Program-made: the position numbers and the translations under genes
Origin: Chlorocebus sabaeus
Lineage: Eukaryota > Chordata > Mammalia > Primates > Cercopithecidae
DNA: 64,000 nucleotides
Direction: 5' to 3'
Assembly (NCBI RefSeq): GCF_047675955.1
Contig: NC_132915.1
Coordinates: forward strand, 16,531,266 to 16,595,265
Part shown: positions 21,050 to 32,136 of the stretch, one piece after another
Position numbering within the stretch: the stretch's first letter is position 1
How the letters are laid out: each line of letters starts with the position of its first letter
The notes under the pieces: model-generated
Databases searched by the model: none
What the model saw: only the letters and a program-made list of their open reading frames with translations
Told to the model about the DNA's origin: nothing

Positions 21050-22505
21050 TCCTCTGTTCCTAGAGTTGTTTTGTGAAAAACAAATGGCTTGATTGATATG
21101 TGTAGAGCACTGTGTGTAAGAGAAAGGCCTGGCCCCACGGTAAGCTTTCTACACTGTGATTCTGTTTTTTGCAGATGACTCAACCAGCATTCACAAGTGA
21201 GGATAACAGGCATTGGTTACCTTAAAATTTAAGAGAAGTTCATCTCAGTCAGGTAATCCAGTTACCTCTCCCCAGGAGAGGCCATGGATAACAGTTTCAT
21301 GGAGGGTACACCTACCCTCCCTTTACCCCACATATTTAAATAGCTCTACAGAGAGAATGAAATGCCATCTTTTAGGGAAATATGAATTGTATAGAGCAGT
21401 AGCAATTTCATCTCCCCAAAGAAAGGATGACATGATGGGTTCTCCCACTTCCCACAAGACTGGGAGTGGCCAAGCTGACTTCCCTGTCCTCCCCATAACC
21501 CTCACATAAAGTAAAGAGTAAGGATAGAAAATGCTGAGCCACTGAACGGATGGATCGTCTGTTCTTTAGGTTTGAATGTGGAGAAAAGGGCCAGAGGGAT
21601 GTGACAGAGTTGAAAAAGAAAGTTCCAGGGTGCAGCCTGCATGTCGATGTTTGGTATGACAAGGACATGTGAGTGGAATCTGACTGAAGGTGAGTTGGAG
21701 GCTGAGAGTCAAGCTCTTTTCAATCACGGTTCCCTTCCTGGTGACACCCACTGGGCAAAGGGAGCCTAACATTAAGGGGACATGGAGTGGATCATCTGGA
21801 GTAGGGCCCGGGGAGAAAAGGAAGAAGCCAAGTCCTAGTCAGTTACCTTATGTCAGGCAGTTGTGTGGGATAAAACTCCTGGAGTTTCCACCCAAGAACC
21901 CATAGATGCCTCCCATGAGGAAGTCAGCATCTGATGGGGAAAGGGAAATGACCAGACGGGGATGGCGTGACAAAGAGAGGCTGATATGCCATGAGCAGTC
22001 ACCTGTGAAATGTGCTTTTTCCTCCCCTTCATCCCTGCTCCAACCCCAAAAAGGAAATGACAGCAGAGACGGTGGGAATGACATGAGAGAAGAGACCCCA
22101 TCATTCACTCTCTATATCCTTCTATAGCCGCAGAAGCCACCAGTCTAGCCTACCTGGGAGTGTAAAGGAAGAGTTCTATGAATTGAATATGAGATAGAAG
22201 TTTTTACGTGGAAAACGCCAAATTAGTCTGAGATGCCATAAAATGAGACTGAGATATCACTAGGGAGAGTAAAATCCAGTGAGAAAGGAAAAAACAAACA
22301 AACAACATTTTCATGGTGATACCTTAAGTTGATACACCTTGATGAAATCTGTCAAACTAATTACTAATTATAAAGATTTCTCTTCTTATAGGATCAAATG
22401 TCCTGGGCAGTCATTCCTCCAGATGGTTCTTATGAGCTTTTCACTTGGTCCTGGCAGAGAAGAAATTTGGCCCGCTATCTATATGGCCAATCTTAAATTG
22501 TTCAT
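21050..22505. other. Unique, somewhat GC-richer DNA without recognised repeats
   Basis: No repeat family is recognised over about 1.4 kb. Several overlapping frames of 60-99 codons exist on both strands (for example 21408-21668 minus and 21690-21905 plus) but they contradict each other and none has a recognisable domain. This could be ancestral unique sequence. A regulatory role is not shown. Confidence 0.4.
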
Positions 22506-22650
22506 GCGTTTGTTCATTTATTCAATCTACATTTATTGAGCAGTTAGTGTGCCAGACACCACACTACTAAACCAGACTCTTGGGATAATTAAACTTGCCA
22601 AATTCTCAGTTCACATGATTTCACATGGAATAAAAAACTTTTTTTTTCCT
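22506..22650 (-). repeat. L2 or MIR 3' terminus, antisense
   Basis: 'gttcatttattcaatctaca' followed by 'tttattgagcagttagtgtg' and 'ccagacacca' is the antisense 3' end shared by these old elements (TTCATTCATTCAA, ATTTATTGAGCACC, GTGCCAGGCAC). Confidence 0.55.
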
Positions 22651-23782
22651 CCAGCTTTTGAGGCACTGGCAGATACTGCACAAAATAAATTGTGGGCTTT
22701 ACAACAAAATAACAATCTGAACTGCCTGGTAGAAATAATGATGACCATGAATCCTGGGTTTTCCAGGATGGTCTTGGTAACTTATAATTTTATTTTATTT
22801 TTCAATAAAATAAATATATTCAATATGCAGCTAAATGCAATTTATTTTTCATGAGCTTGTAGTGCTTTTTATTTAAATTTATAAATGGTGAAACATCCTT
22901 TGTTAGACCACACGTTTCAATATTTTATTTGGAAAATATGGATGCTTAATGCTGTAAGTTTTTTTTTTTTTAAGCAAATCTAGATCTAGATTATGCTGAC
23001 AAAAATATGAAAATTATTGTTTCCTGGAAACCCAGCTTTCCTGGCAGCTGTATCTCTTAGAATGTGTCAGATTTTAAAGGTAAAACATGCTGCAGCTAGA
23101 GCAACAGTTTGCCTTAATGCCAATTTTAACCCACAGTGATGCAGTCCACTGATAATACTGTGATTTAGAAGGCAACGAAGCACTGAGAGTCTTCACTCAG
23201 GTCATCCCTCCTGCAAGACAAGATGAAAGAGGGAGGAAGTAGAGTGTTGAGAGACAGAGACAAAGGGAGAAAGCAACTCAGAGAAGGAAAGAGGAGAGAG
23301 AGCCAGGGTAAAATAGTTTGTAACCATCTCATCTCTCATCTCCAAATAATTTCTTGCACAGGCCATTCAAGAAGCATGATGAGGATAATAATCAGCCATT
23401 GTTTTTAGATTCATTTTAGTTTTATTGTGGAATAATTTAATTAAAATACATTTTTATTACCCTTTTACTCTCTTTGCCTGCTCTCTCTCCTGCTGTAATT
23501 TCCTGAGAAGGAGATGCACGACGTCCTCTGGGCATCCCCAGTAGCTTTTCAATCATCCGTTCATATCTTCTGAGTTAGTTTCATTTTGCCAAAAGAATCC
23601 TTTTCATATTTAGCATTCTTGTCACTGAAAATGAGTTGTCTGATTATCTGATGTACTGCATAGTTATGGGAAAAATCCTTTAAATTTTTCTTAATCTCCT
23701 CTTTGAGCATAGTAGGCTAGAAAACATAAACACCCCAGAAATAAATTTCTTTTAGAAACGTGCCCTTCCATTGTTGCAAACA
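22651..23782. other. No gene or named repeat
   Basis: Mixed AT-rich sequence with a GA-rich patch at 23220-23305 and a T-run at 22969-22981. No coding or RNA gene is recognised. Confidence 0.4.
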
Positions 23783-24293
23783 TGGTAGGCAGAATAATAG
23801 CCTCCCAAGAATATCCATGTCCCAATCCCCCAAAACTCGTTAATACGTTACCTTACACAGAAAAAAAAAAAAAAGACTTTGCATATGTTATTAATTTAAG
23901 GACCTCGAGGTGGGAGATTATCTTTGATGATAAGAATGGGTCTAATGTAATCATAAGGGTCCTTCTCATTGGAAGAGGGAAGCAGAAGTGAGGTCACAGA
24001 AAGATGGATGATGATGGAAGCACACCTGAGCAAAGACACTATACTGCTGGTTTTGAAGATAGATAAACAGGCCATGAGCCAAGGAATATAGGCCACCTCT
24101 AGAAGGTAAAAAGCAAAGAAACAAATTGTCTTCTCAGAGCTTTCAGAGGAATGCTTCCCTGTCAACATCTTGATTTTAGCCCAGTGGAACTTGCGTCAGA
24201 CTTATAAACTATGTAACTGCAAGATAAGAAAACAAAACAAAACAACTTCTTTAAAGCCACTAATTTACAACAGCAATAGAAAACTAATTCACC
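23783..24293 (+). mobile_element. MLT1-type (ERVL-MaLR) solo LTR
   Basis: The LTR starts 'tggtaggcagaataatagcc' and passes through 'ccatgtcccaatcccc', 'taccttacac', 'ctaatgtaatcataagggtc', 'gccatgagccaaggaatata' and 'gattttagcccagtgg' to 'aacagcaatagaaaactaat'. This is the sense MLT1 order. A run of 15 A's (about 23861-23875) is inserted after the TTACCTTACA word. No internal retroviral sequence adjoins, so I read it as a solo LTR. Confidence 0.88.
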
Positions 24294-25421
24294 AAATTTT
24301 ATTTCTAAGTATAGGTTGAGTCCTAGACTTATTAGCTTTTAATTGCATTATTTAGTAAAAGTCTTCCTAACCTCTCTGGCCTTTAATTGAAATATTTCAT
24401 ATAATTGAAGATGCTACATTGGCATCTTCTGTACATTTCCTTTCCAATCATTGCCCTTTTCAGAAGCCAATTTTCAGTGGCAAGCTCCTTGACTGAAATT
24501 TACTTGTATAGTTCACCTTTGTGCATTTCCTTTCTAATAATTACCCTCTGCATGTTTCCTTTCTAATCATTGTCCTTTTTTAGAAGCCAATTTTCAGTGG
24601 CAACATTCTTGCCATGGAAATATACTTGCATAATTCTATTACCACTTATTCTTAAATTTAATCTTAATTACATTCGCAGTAGACGAAAGGCCCAAACTAA
24701 GTAGGGCTTCGTTGATTTTATAACAGTTGATAAAATAGGAGAGGACATGCTCCCTCACTTTATATTAGCAAAATTTTTCTCAATTTGGATTATAAGAGTG
24801 AAATCTGCCAAGATCACTCTCATGTTGCACTGTCATGGTGAATATTCTATGGCTAATAATGTTATCTAGAAAGGAAGCCAGTCTTCAGAGAAAATATTAG
24901 TTTGTGTCTGAGACTAAGAAAATCTTGGCATAACTCAGTTGGCAACTTCACTAATTGGAAGCAACAAATAAATATGAAACCAGGATTCATTTGTATAGAC
25001 AGTTTTTCAAGTACATTTTCTATCATGAATTTTCATACAACCTCTATTACCCTGTAAAATGTTGAAGTTTAAAAATCTCTCACTTAGGTTTCTTAGACAC
25101 TCACACCAGACATAGGAAAAGTAAGAAAAGAAAGGCTGTCTCTTTTTTCTTTGTAGTTTTAATAGGGGCTTTGGAAAGGCTGTGCAGGATTTTGGTTAAA
25201 ACAGTGCCTCTGCTACAACTTCAACTGTGATAAAGAGAGACAATAACACCCCAGGGAGGTCTCTGTACAGATCTAGCAAATGTCAGGCAGTGGTTCTTTA
25301 GGTTCTTTGTTAGTGGAAATCTAAGTTTCACTGAGATTTTTTTTAACTGTAAGATGTGTGGCCATAGATTCATTTTCAATAGCAATATTCACATAGCATT
25401 AAGTTTGTCAAAGAGTTCAAT

Positions 25422-25422
<1 letters not shown>
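24294..25422. other. No gene; contains a local duplicated block
   Basis: Apart from the duplicated block at 24428-24636, no repeat or gene is recognised. The rest is AT-rich. Confidence 0.4.
24428..24636. repeat. Imperfect direct duplication (about 88 bp, offset about 120 bp)
   Basis: Copy 1 (24428-24514) and copy 2 (24547-24636) share AGAAGCCAATTTTCAGTGGC exactly, flanked by 'tttccaatcattg' / 'tttctaatcattg' and 'tttacttgtatagttc' / 'tatacttgcataattc'. Identity is roughly 80 percent by eye. A third partial unit (24520-24545, 'tgcatttcctttctaata') lies between them. Confidence 0.85.
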
Positions 25423-25456
<34 letters not shown>

Positions 25457-25487
25457 ATATGGGTATGTATGTGTGTGTGAGAGAGAG
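25423..25487. repeat. (TG)n microsatellite with imperfect extension
   Basis: About 16 uninterrupted TG units (25423-25455), then GATATGGGTATGTATG, then a second short TG run and a GA run. It is probably length-polymorphic and prone to Z-DNA. Confidence 0.95.
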
Positions 25488-25965
25488 GTGAAATGCGTTC
25501 ATGAGACACAAAATAATCTTTCCAAAAGATGATTCTGATACTAGTTCAAGGAAACACTTTCTAATTTGAAATCAGGATACACCAAATAGGAGCAAAATAA
25601 TAAAATCACTGAAAACTTGGGTTGGAAATGTCCTACTTCTTGCTTTCCCTTATTTTCCAACTCTTTTCATCCTCTATACTGTTTTCTGCTGTCTCTCTAG
25701 GAAGAGGATTTTGACTTTGTAGAGATATTAAAAGCCTTTACAAGACAACTCTATTATCCCCCCAATAACAACAAAGTAACTTTCCAATAGCAAACCAAAC
25801 ATAAATTCGCATCTATTCTGTCTTTTCTTCTCATTACAATGGAGATGTCTCTACTATACAAAATTTTGGATTCTACTTCCTGTGACATGCTCCATAACTT
25901 TCCACAATTGCTTGTTTCTTCATGCTCTTCTGTAGCAAACATTTCCCTTTTAATTGGGTTCTTCT
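25488..25965. other. No gene seen
   Basis: Unassigned. The pyrimidine-rich word order at 25820-25930 could be a decayed L2 segment continuous with the L2 downstream, but this is not secure. Confidence 0.35.
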
Positions 25966-26470
25966 TGCTGTGGTTGGAATGTGTTCCCCCAAATTAATGT
26001 GTTAGAAACTTAATCCTCAATGCAATGGTATTGGGAGGTGGGGTCTTTTGAGAGATGTTTAGGTAACTTTTAGCTAATTATGAGAATGTGTGAAGTACGT
26101 GGATGGATATTTAGGTGTGAAACAAATAAATAGTATGGGTTAGAAAAAGATCTTTGGGATTCATTAGCTTTGAGATGGTAATTGAAGGTCTAGGGAAGAG
26201 TTAGATTGCTAAGGAGTGTATACAGTAGAGAGAGAGGAAGACCTCATGAATGGATTAATGCTGCTATTAAAATGGGCTTGGAAAAGTGGTTCAGCTCTTT
26301 CTTGCGCTTGCACCTTCTGCTATGTGAGAATACAGCAAGAAGGCCCTCACAAGATGCCAGCACCTTGATCTTAGACTTCCCAGCCTTTAGAACTGTGAGA
26401 GATAAATTTCTGGTTTTTATAACTTACTCAGTCTCATGCATCCTTTTAATAGCAGCATAAACTGAGTAAG
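25966..26470 (+). mobile_element. MaLR-type LTR interrupted by a foreign block
   Basis: The LTR starts 'tgctgtggttggaatgtgtt' and runs 'gaaacttaatcctcaatgca' and 'attgggaggtggggtc' up to 26061. It resumes at about 26236 with 'acctcatgaatggattaatg', 'agaaggccctcacaagatgc', 'ttagacttcccagcc', 'gaactgtgagagataaattt' and the 3' end 'aaactgagtaagac'. The 174 bp in the middle (26062-26235) are not LTR sequence and have their own entry. The LTR is non-coding. The 84-codon frame crossing it is incidental. Confidence 0.82.
26062..26235 (-). repeat. Inverted copy of a nearby L2 segment inside the LTR
   Basis: This block is the reverse complement of 28208-28386 at about 85 percent identity over its whole length. 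Shared words include GGTAACTTTTAGCTA, AGGTGTGAAACAAA, AGAAAAAGATCTTTGG, GAGATGGTAATTGAAGG and GTGTATACAGTAGAGAGAGA. Independent L2 copies are normally far more diverged from each other, so local copying is the likely origin. Confidence 0.9.
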
Positions 26471-26701
26471 ACACTTTCCATCAACTTTCTTTTTTTGTTT
26501 TGTTTTTGTTTTTATATGTGTATATATATATTTATTTTTATTTTTAAAATTTTTATTATTATACTTTAAGTTCTAGGGTACATGTGTATAACGTGCAGGT
26601 TTGTTACATATGTATACTTGTGCCATGTTGGTGTGCTGCACCCATCAACTCATCAGCACCCATCAACTCATCATTTACATCAGGTATAACTCCCAATGCA
26701 A

Positions 26702-26724
26702 TCCCTCCCCCCTCCCCCCTCCCC
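26702..26724 (-). other. G-quadruplex motif of the L1 3' UTR
   Basis: On the minus strand four G-runs (4, 6, 6 and 3 G's) are separated by single A's. Primate L1 3' UTRs carry a polypurine G-quadruplex at this place. Here it is intact, while the same position in the 10.6-kb L1 is interrupted. Confidence 0.85.
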
Positions 26725-26779
26725 ATAATAGGCCCTGGTGTGTGATGTTCCCTTTCCCGAGTCCAAGTGATCTCATTGT

Positions 26780-27797
26780 TCAGTTCCCACCTATGAGTGA
26801 GAACATGCGGTGTTTGGTTTTCTGTTCTTGTGATAGTTTGCTGAGAATGATGGTTTCCAGCTGCATCCATATCCCTACAAAGGACACGAACTCATCCTTT
26901 TTTATGGCTGCATAGTATTCCATGGTGTATATGTGCCACATTTTCTTAATCCAGTCTGTCACTGATGGACATTTGGGTTGATTCCAAGTCTTTGCTATTG
27001 TGAATAGTGCCGCAATAAACATACGTGTGCATGTGTCTTTATAGCAGCATGATTTATAATCCTTTGGGTATATACCCAGTAATGGGATGGCTGGGTCATA
27101 TGGTACTTCTAGTTCTAGATCCTTGAGGAATCACCATACTGTTTTCCATAATGGTTGAACTAGTTTACAATCCCACCAACAGTGTAAAAGTGTTCCTATT
27201 TCTCCACATCCTCTCCAGCACCTGTTGTTTCCTGACTTTTTAATGATTGCCATTGTAACTGGTGTGAGGTGGTATCTCATTGTGGTTTTGATTTGCATTT
27301 CTCTGATGGCCAGTGATGACGAGCATTTTTTCATGTGTCTGTTGGCTGTATGAATGTCTTCTTTTGAGAAGTGTCTGTTCATATCCTTTGCCAACTTTTT
27401 GATGGGGTTGTTTGTTTTTTTCTTGTAAATTTGTTTGTGTTCTTTGTAGGTTCTGGGTATTATCCCTTTGTCAGATGAGTAGATTGCAAAATTTTTCTCC
27501 CATTCTGTAGGTTGCCTATTCACTCTGATGGTAGTTTCTTTTGCTGTGCAGAAGCTCTTTAGTTTAATTAGATCCCATTTGTCAATTTTGGCTTTTGTTG
27601 CCATTGCTTTTGGTGTTTTAGACATGAAGTCCTTGCCCATGCCTATGTCCTGAATGGTATTACCTAGGTTTTCTTCTAGGGTTTTTATGGTATTAGGTCT
27701 AACATTTAAGTCTCTAATCCATCTTGAATTAATTTTTGTATAAGGAGGAAGGAAAGGATCCAGTTTCAGCTTTCTACTTATGGCTAGCCAATTGATC
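26780..27797 (-). pseudogene. LINE-1 ORF2p: L1 ORF2 C-terminal fragment
   Basis: One open stretch at 27131-27797 (about 222 codons) covers the region downstream of the reverse transcriptase, including the Cys-rich motif CWRGCGEIGTLLHCWWDC. A break near 27022-27131 separates it from the final 80 codons (26780-27022), which end in the usual FSLIGGN. No endonuclease or RT remains. The relatively intact frame fits a younger insertion than the 10-17 kb L1. Confidence 0.93.
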
Positions 27798-28940
27798 CTT
27801 TCCATCAACTTTCAAGCATGCTTGTCTTTTATACTATTTCAGATCAGCAAAAAGAATCCTCCTTATCCTTTATATATCACATTATCTTTTTCTCCCCTCC
27901 ACAGCCAGAGTTCTTCAGATTGCTTCTAAGTTCACCTCAATTTAGCATTTGATCTCCTGACTCCACTAAAATTGCTCTCATTTATGTTACCAATAATGTC
28001 TATTTCACTATATTAAAGGAATGTTTTCATTCTCTTCTTCTTGGTTTCTCAGCAGTTCCATCTCAAAGACTTTCCTTTTGATTCTGTGACACAGTATTTC
28101 TTGGAATTTTCCCTACTTATCTGTTCATTCTTTAATTATTTCCATTTTAGGCACAACCTTCTGAACCTAAATTGGCTGATGGAGTCAATCACAGTTCTAT
28201 TTTTGACCTTCTCTCTCTACTGTATACACTCCTCCTTGGCAATCTAACTCTTGCCTACACCTTCAATTACCATCTCTAAGCTAATGATTTCCAAAGATCT
28301 TTTTCTAGCCAAGACTATTTCTTTGTTTCACACCTGAATATCCATTTACTTAGTTGGCATTTTCTCGTAAGTAGCTAAAAGTTACCCAAGTAAATATGTC
28401 CAGGAATACACTTATACTTACTCTGTATCCTACCCCTTCACCTTTGTCTTTTTCAAGTGAATACCATCAGTAATGCCATCAGTGAATGCTCCAACATCCA
28501 CGCACATATGCAAGCCAGCAGCTAGTAATCATCTTTGACAAATCTCCCTAATCTAATGCCGCAATCCCATCCAGCACTAAGCTCTGTCATATTTTACTTT
28601 TTAAAGAATCACTCAAATATATTCACTACTCATCATCTCTATCAACTTTAACCTAGTCTAAACTACCACAGTAAATATTTCCCTTTCAGTGCATTTTTTG
28701 CAACATAGCTGGTGTAATCTTTTCATAATGCAAATCTGAATAACTTACTTTCCAGGTTAAAATTTTTTGATGAGTTCCTACTGCTCTAAGAATATAAACG
28801 GTGTTACTTTCCATGGTCTATGGTCATTTGTATTGTAGCCCTTCACTGCCCTTTTAGTATCAGAGTGCACCATATACCATGAATTCACTCCAGGAATGTT
28901 GTCCTTCTTTCAGCCTCATATGCAAGTCATATTCCTCCAG

Positions 28941-28944
<4 letters not shown>

Positions 28945-28976
<32 letters not shown>
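28945..28976. repeat. (AT)16 microsatellite at the Alu tail
   Basis: Sixteen alternating AT units abut a run of about 24 T's that is the tail of the antisense Alu. Likely unstable. Confidence 0.95.
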
Positions 28977-28993
<17 letters not shown>

Positions 28994-29283
28994 TTTTTTG
29001 AGACCGAGTCTTATTCTGTTGCCTAAACTGGAGTTCAGTGACATGATCTCAGCTCCCAGCAACCTCCACCTCCTGGGTTCAAGTGATTCTTCTGCTTCAG
29101 CCTCCCAAGTAGCTGGGGATTAAAGGCGTGTGCCACTCTGCCTGGCTATTTTTTTGTATTTTTAGTAGAGACAGGGTTTTGCCATGTTGGTCAGACTGGT
29201 CTCCAACTTCTGACCTCAACTGATCTGCCCACCTTGACCTCCCAAAGTGCCAGGATTAAAGGTGTGAGCCACCATGCCCGGCC
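28977..29283 (-). repeat. Alu, antisense, full length
   Basis: A T-tail, then GAGACCGAGTCTTATTCTG and the complete antisense order to 'gtgagccaccatgcccggcc'. It is inserted in the L2. Confidence 0.95.
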
Positions 29284-29521
29284 CCAGATACAGGGTTTTC
29301 GCACATGCTTGAACACTCTCCTCTCATCGCTTTTTTCTGTTAAACTCCTGCATATCAAGGATCACGTCTTCATGGACTCCTTTGAGGCTGCCAACTAGAC
29401 CAAATCCCCCTCATGAAAAACGTGTTTTTCCTTTATAACACTTAGAACAGGTACAATTTAATATTTAGTTGTCTAATTGTTTAATAACAATACTACTTAG
29501 CTTCATGAAACACATGGAATA

Positions 29522-29573
29522 TGTGTGTGTATATATGTATATGTATGTGTGTATATATATGTATATACATATG

Positions 29574-29613
<40 letters not shown>
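29522..29613. repeat. Compound TG/TA/CA microsatellite with dyad symmetry
   Basis: (TG) then (TA/TATG) then about 14 CA units. TG-rich and CA-rich halves flank a self-complementary TATATACATATGTATATA centre, so the tract can fold back on itself. Confidence 0.93.
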
Positions 29614-30129
29614 GTACTAAGCCACTATATCCTTTGTGCTTAAAGTCAATTAACAAAATGACTGGGAAAAAAAAATTTGTTGAATAAATATATAGAAAAG
29701 ACTTATACATGATTTTAACCTGTTTTAGAGAGTGATAGACTGAATCCCAGATAGGTGAATCACAAAATCTAAACTCAAATTGCATAACTTTAGTATTGGG
29801 ATTAATCTGTCATATGATTTTATGTATTTAAATGTGTTTCAGCTCTCTTTACATATTTATGCAAATCTGAGTGAAGTCAACGTCAGTTATTTTCACAGTG
29901 GTGGCACTGGAAGAATTACTAGTCTGCATTTAATGCATATTATAATTAGTTAACTTTTATAGCCATTAATCCAAACCCAAACTTTCTTGTCTAAATTCCT
30001 TTAGATTATGAAGTTTTTTGTGTAACATCTATTTTTCTACCTTGGATTGAACTAGAAACATGTGCATGATACAGAAAGCAACTCTATAGGAAGTGGGTAC
30101 AAGGGATTCTAGTTATTCTGAATTGGCCT
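29614..30129. other. No gene or named repeat
   Basis: AT-rich unassigned sequence between the microsatellite and the probable LTR. Confidence 0.4.
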
Positions 30130-30712
30130 GGGCAAAACTCCAACTCAAATAATGGCAAACTCTCCCTGTTAATCTTCTCTTTGTAGAAGGATGCTGGCCA
30201 TTTGCTTATTTGTTCTCAAATCAATTACTAGAAATTCGTTTTTCTACTCTGTTACAAGGAACTGCTAGCTGCTAGGTAGGGTCAGCCAACAGGAAGATAA
30301 GACTGAAGAGTAAGGAGATGAGTTTAAGGTTTACCTCTCCTCTCATGTTGACTTAGGCAGCATCTCAGGCAGCAGCTGCATCTCCTCCTCAACTCCAGCT
30401 CTTGGCAGATTACCTGTCGTTCAGTGGTCACAGCTCCCATAGGCAGCTCCTCTTGTGGTTCTTGCCCTCATTACATGTCCTTGGCTTTGGGGCTTCAATA
30501 AAATCACATTCTTCTTTCTCTAGCCCTGTGGAATGATATTGACTTTCCCCTTGTTGCTAATCTGTGGGTTGCTTCATGATCTCCTGTTTAGTTTTTCAGC
30601 TCTACAAAAATTTGTGTAACCTTTTGCTTGTATTGAATTTTCTTTATTCAAAATACTTAGATTGATGTATATTTTCCTGACTAGACCTGGACTGATACAA
30701 TTATTTTATATT
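30130..30712 (+). repeat. Probable 5' LTR of the old provirus
   Basis: It shares with 33061-33578 the blocks GGCAGCATCTCAGGCAGCAG, CTTGTTGCTAATCTGTGGGT and the 3' end 'ttcctgactagacctggact' plus 'gatac'. A poly(A)-signal-like word, 'ttgaattttctttattc', sits before the U5-like end. The left boundary is uncertain. Confidence 0.45.
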
Positions 30713-31839
30713 AGGATTAATCCTGGGAAATAGATCCATAAGAAGGAATTCTGAGCTTAGATTGCTTGCTTCTTTTAGCTTGAACACGGAGAAGAATTTC
30801 TTTCAGGTGAAAAATGGAATATTACAATTAAAGAACCTCATCAAAAAAATCACAATAACTTAAATTATTGCCTACTTTGTTTGAGATAATGTGCCGGTCG
30901 AAAGCAAGTCTTTTGGGAAAACAAGTAGTGTTTCATTTGACTACAAAAATGGAATGGCTGTCTCTGACTATGCTGAACTACTTATAGAAAGAAAATGATA
31001 AGCCTAGACCTTTAAACTCTTAGCTCAAGAGACAGCCAGAGAATCAGAGAGCTGCTTTGGCGCTCTTAGAATTTTTTTTTACCAAGAGAGAAATTATGGT
31101 TGAGAATCAGAATCATGTGTAGTATACAGAGTTATTACGCAAATTGAAAACACAGATTCACCAATTTAGTATGTTAGTACTAACCCATTAATTGTAAGGA
31201 GTGAAGCCCTGAGAGTTGGGATGGGAGATATTTGAGCAGATGCAGTTGAATTTGAAAACTCTGAACACAATATATCCCTAAGTTTCCATAACCAGCAAAT
31301 GCAACCATGTTCAATGAGGCTCATCTTTCTTTACTTAAGAAGCCTATATTTTCTTCACCTGAAAAAGTTGCTGTAAGAGGAGATGTCTGTTTTTCTCAAT
31401 ACTCACAAGAAGCATCTTTTATTGCTTCCAAACCCACAACTACAGTCAGATGCCAGCACACTTCAGGTGGAGAATTATAAGGCCTGGTCCAAGAATAAGT
31501 AATGTATACATGAAAAGAATTGCATATATTTGCTGATTTTTATTGGAATTTCTCTGGAAAATGTGTGTGGAGATATAATCTATATGAGGAAGAATAAAGA
31601 GCACAGAATATAATGTAGGATTTGCAATATTTCTCAATATAGGTATATTTATTTGAGAGTCTGTATTAAATGTATTAGTTCAAGCAACTGAAGATTGTAC
31701 TAAAACTTTGATTGGTTGGTTAACTGAAACATTGAGTTAATAATTGCCTACATGAAATGAGGAAAAGATCCCCAAACTTCCCTGAAATAATGCTGAAGGA
31801 AGATTCAAAAGCATAAGGAGATGATCATGTTGGAATGCA

Positions 31840-32136
31840 TTTTTTTTTGTTTTGTTTTGAGACAGAATTTTGCTCTTGTTGCCCAGGCTGGAGTGTAATG
31901 GCATGATCTCAGCTCACTGCAACCTCCACCTCCCAAGTTCAAGCAATTCTCCTGCCTCAGGCTCCCGAGTAACTGGGATTACAGGCATGTACCACCATGC
32001 CTGGCTAATTTTGTATTTTTAGTAGAGACAGGGTTTTTCCATGTTGAGGCTGGTCTTGAACTCCTGACCTCAGGTGATCCACCTGCCTTGACCTCCCAAA
32101 GTGCTGGGATTACAGGCGTGAGCCACCGCGCCCGAC
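31840..32136 (-). repeat. Alu, antisense, full length
   Basis: A T-rich/TTTTG tail, then GAGACAGAATTTTGCTCTTG and full antisense order to 'gagccaccgcgcccgac'. A 4-bp loss ('catgttgaggctgg') is seen in the left monomer. Confidence 0.95.

Larger units (their letters stand above)
26474..27813 (-). mobile_element. 5'-truncated L1PA with 16-bp target-site duplication
   Basis: CTTTCCATCAACTTTC occurs at 26474-26489 and again, exactly, at 27798-27813. Between them lies a minus-strand L1: an A/T-rich tail (26490-26555), the 3' UTR, and ORF2 up to a truncation near 27797. The inferred nick site reads TT|GAAA in element orientation, near the L1 endonuclease consensus TT|AAAA. The 3' UTR contains a small duplication of CCCATCAACTCATCA (26641 and 26656). 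Confidence 0.97.
27815..29460 (+). mobile_element. Long L2 LINE (ORF2 part to 3' UTR), split by an Alu
   Basis: The sense L2 order is visible: 'gtcaatcacagttctatttt', 'ctactgtatacactcctcct', 'cttcaattaccatctctaag', 'ctaatgatttccaaagatct', 'aacatccacgcaca', then an 'aatcttttcataatgcaaat' block and, after the Alu (28977-29283), 'gggttttcgcacatgcttga' and 'catgaaaaacgtgt'. L2 ORF2 encoded a reverse transcriptase. This copy is riddled with stops. Confidence 0.75.

Noticed and set aside
25423..25487. Promoter-like Z-DNA element
   Set aside because: TG repeats are common, and no promoter features adjoin. It is listed only as a microsatellite.
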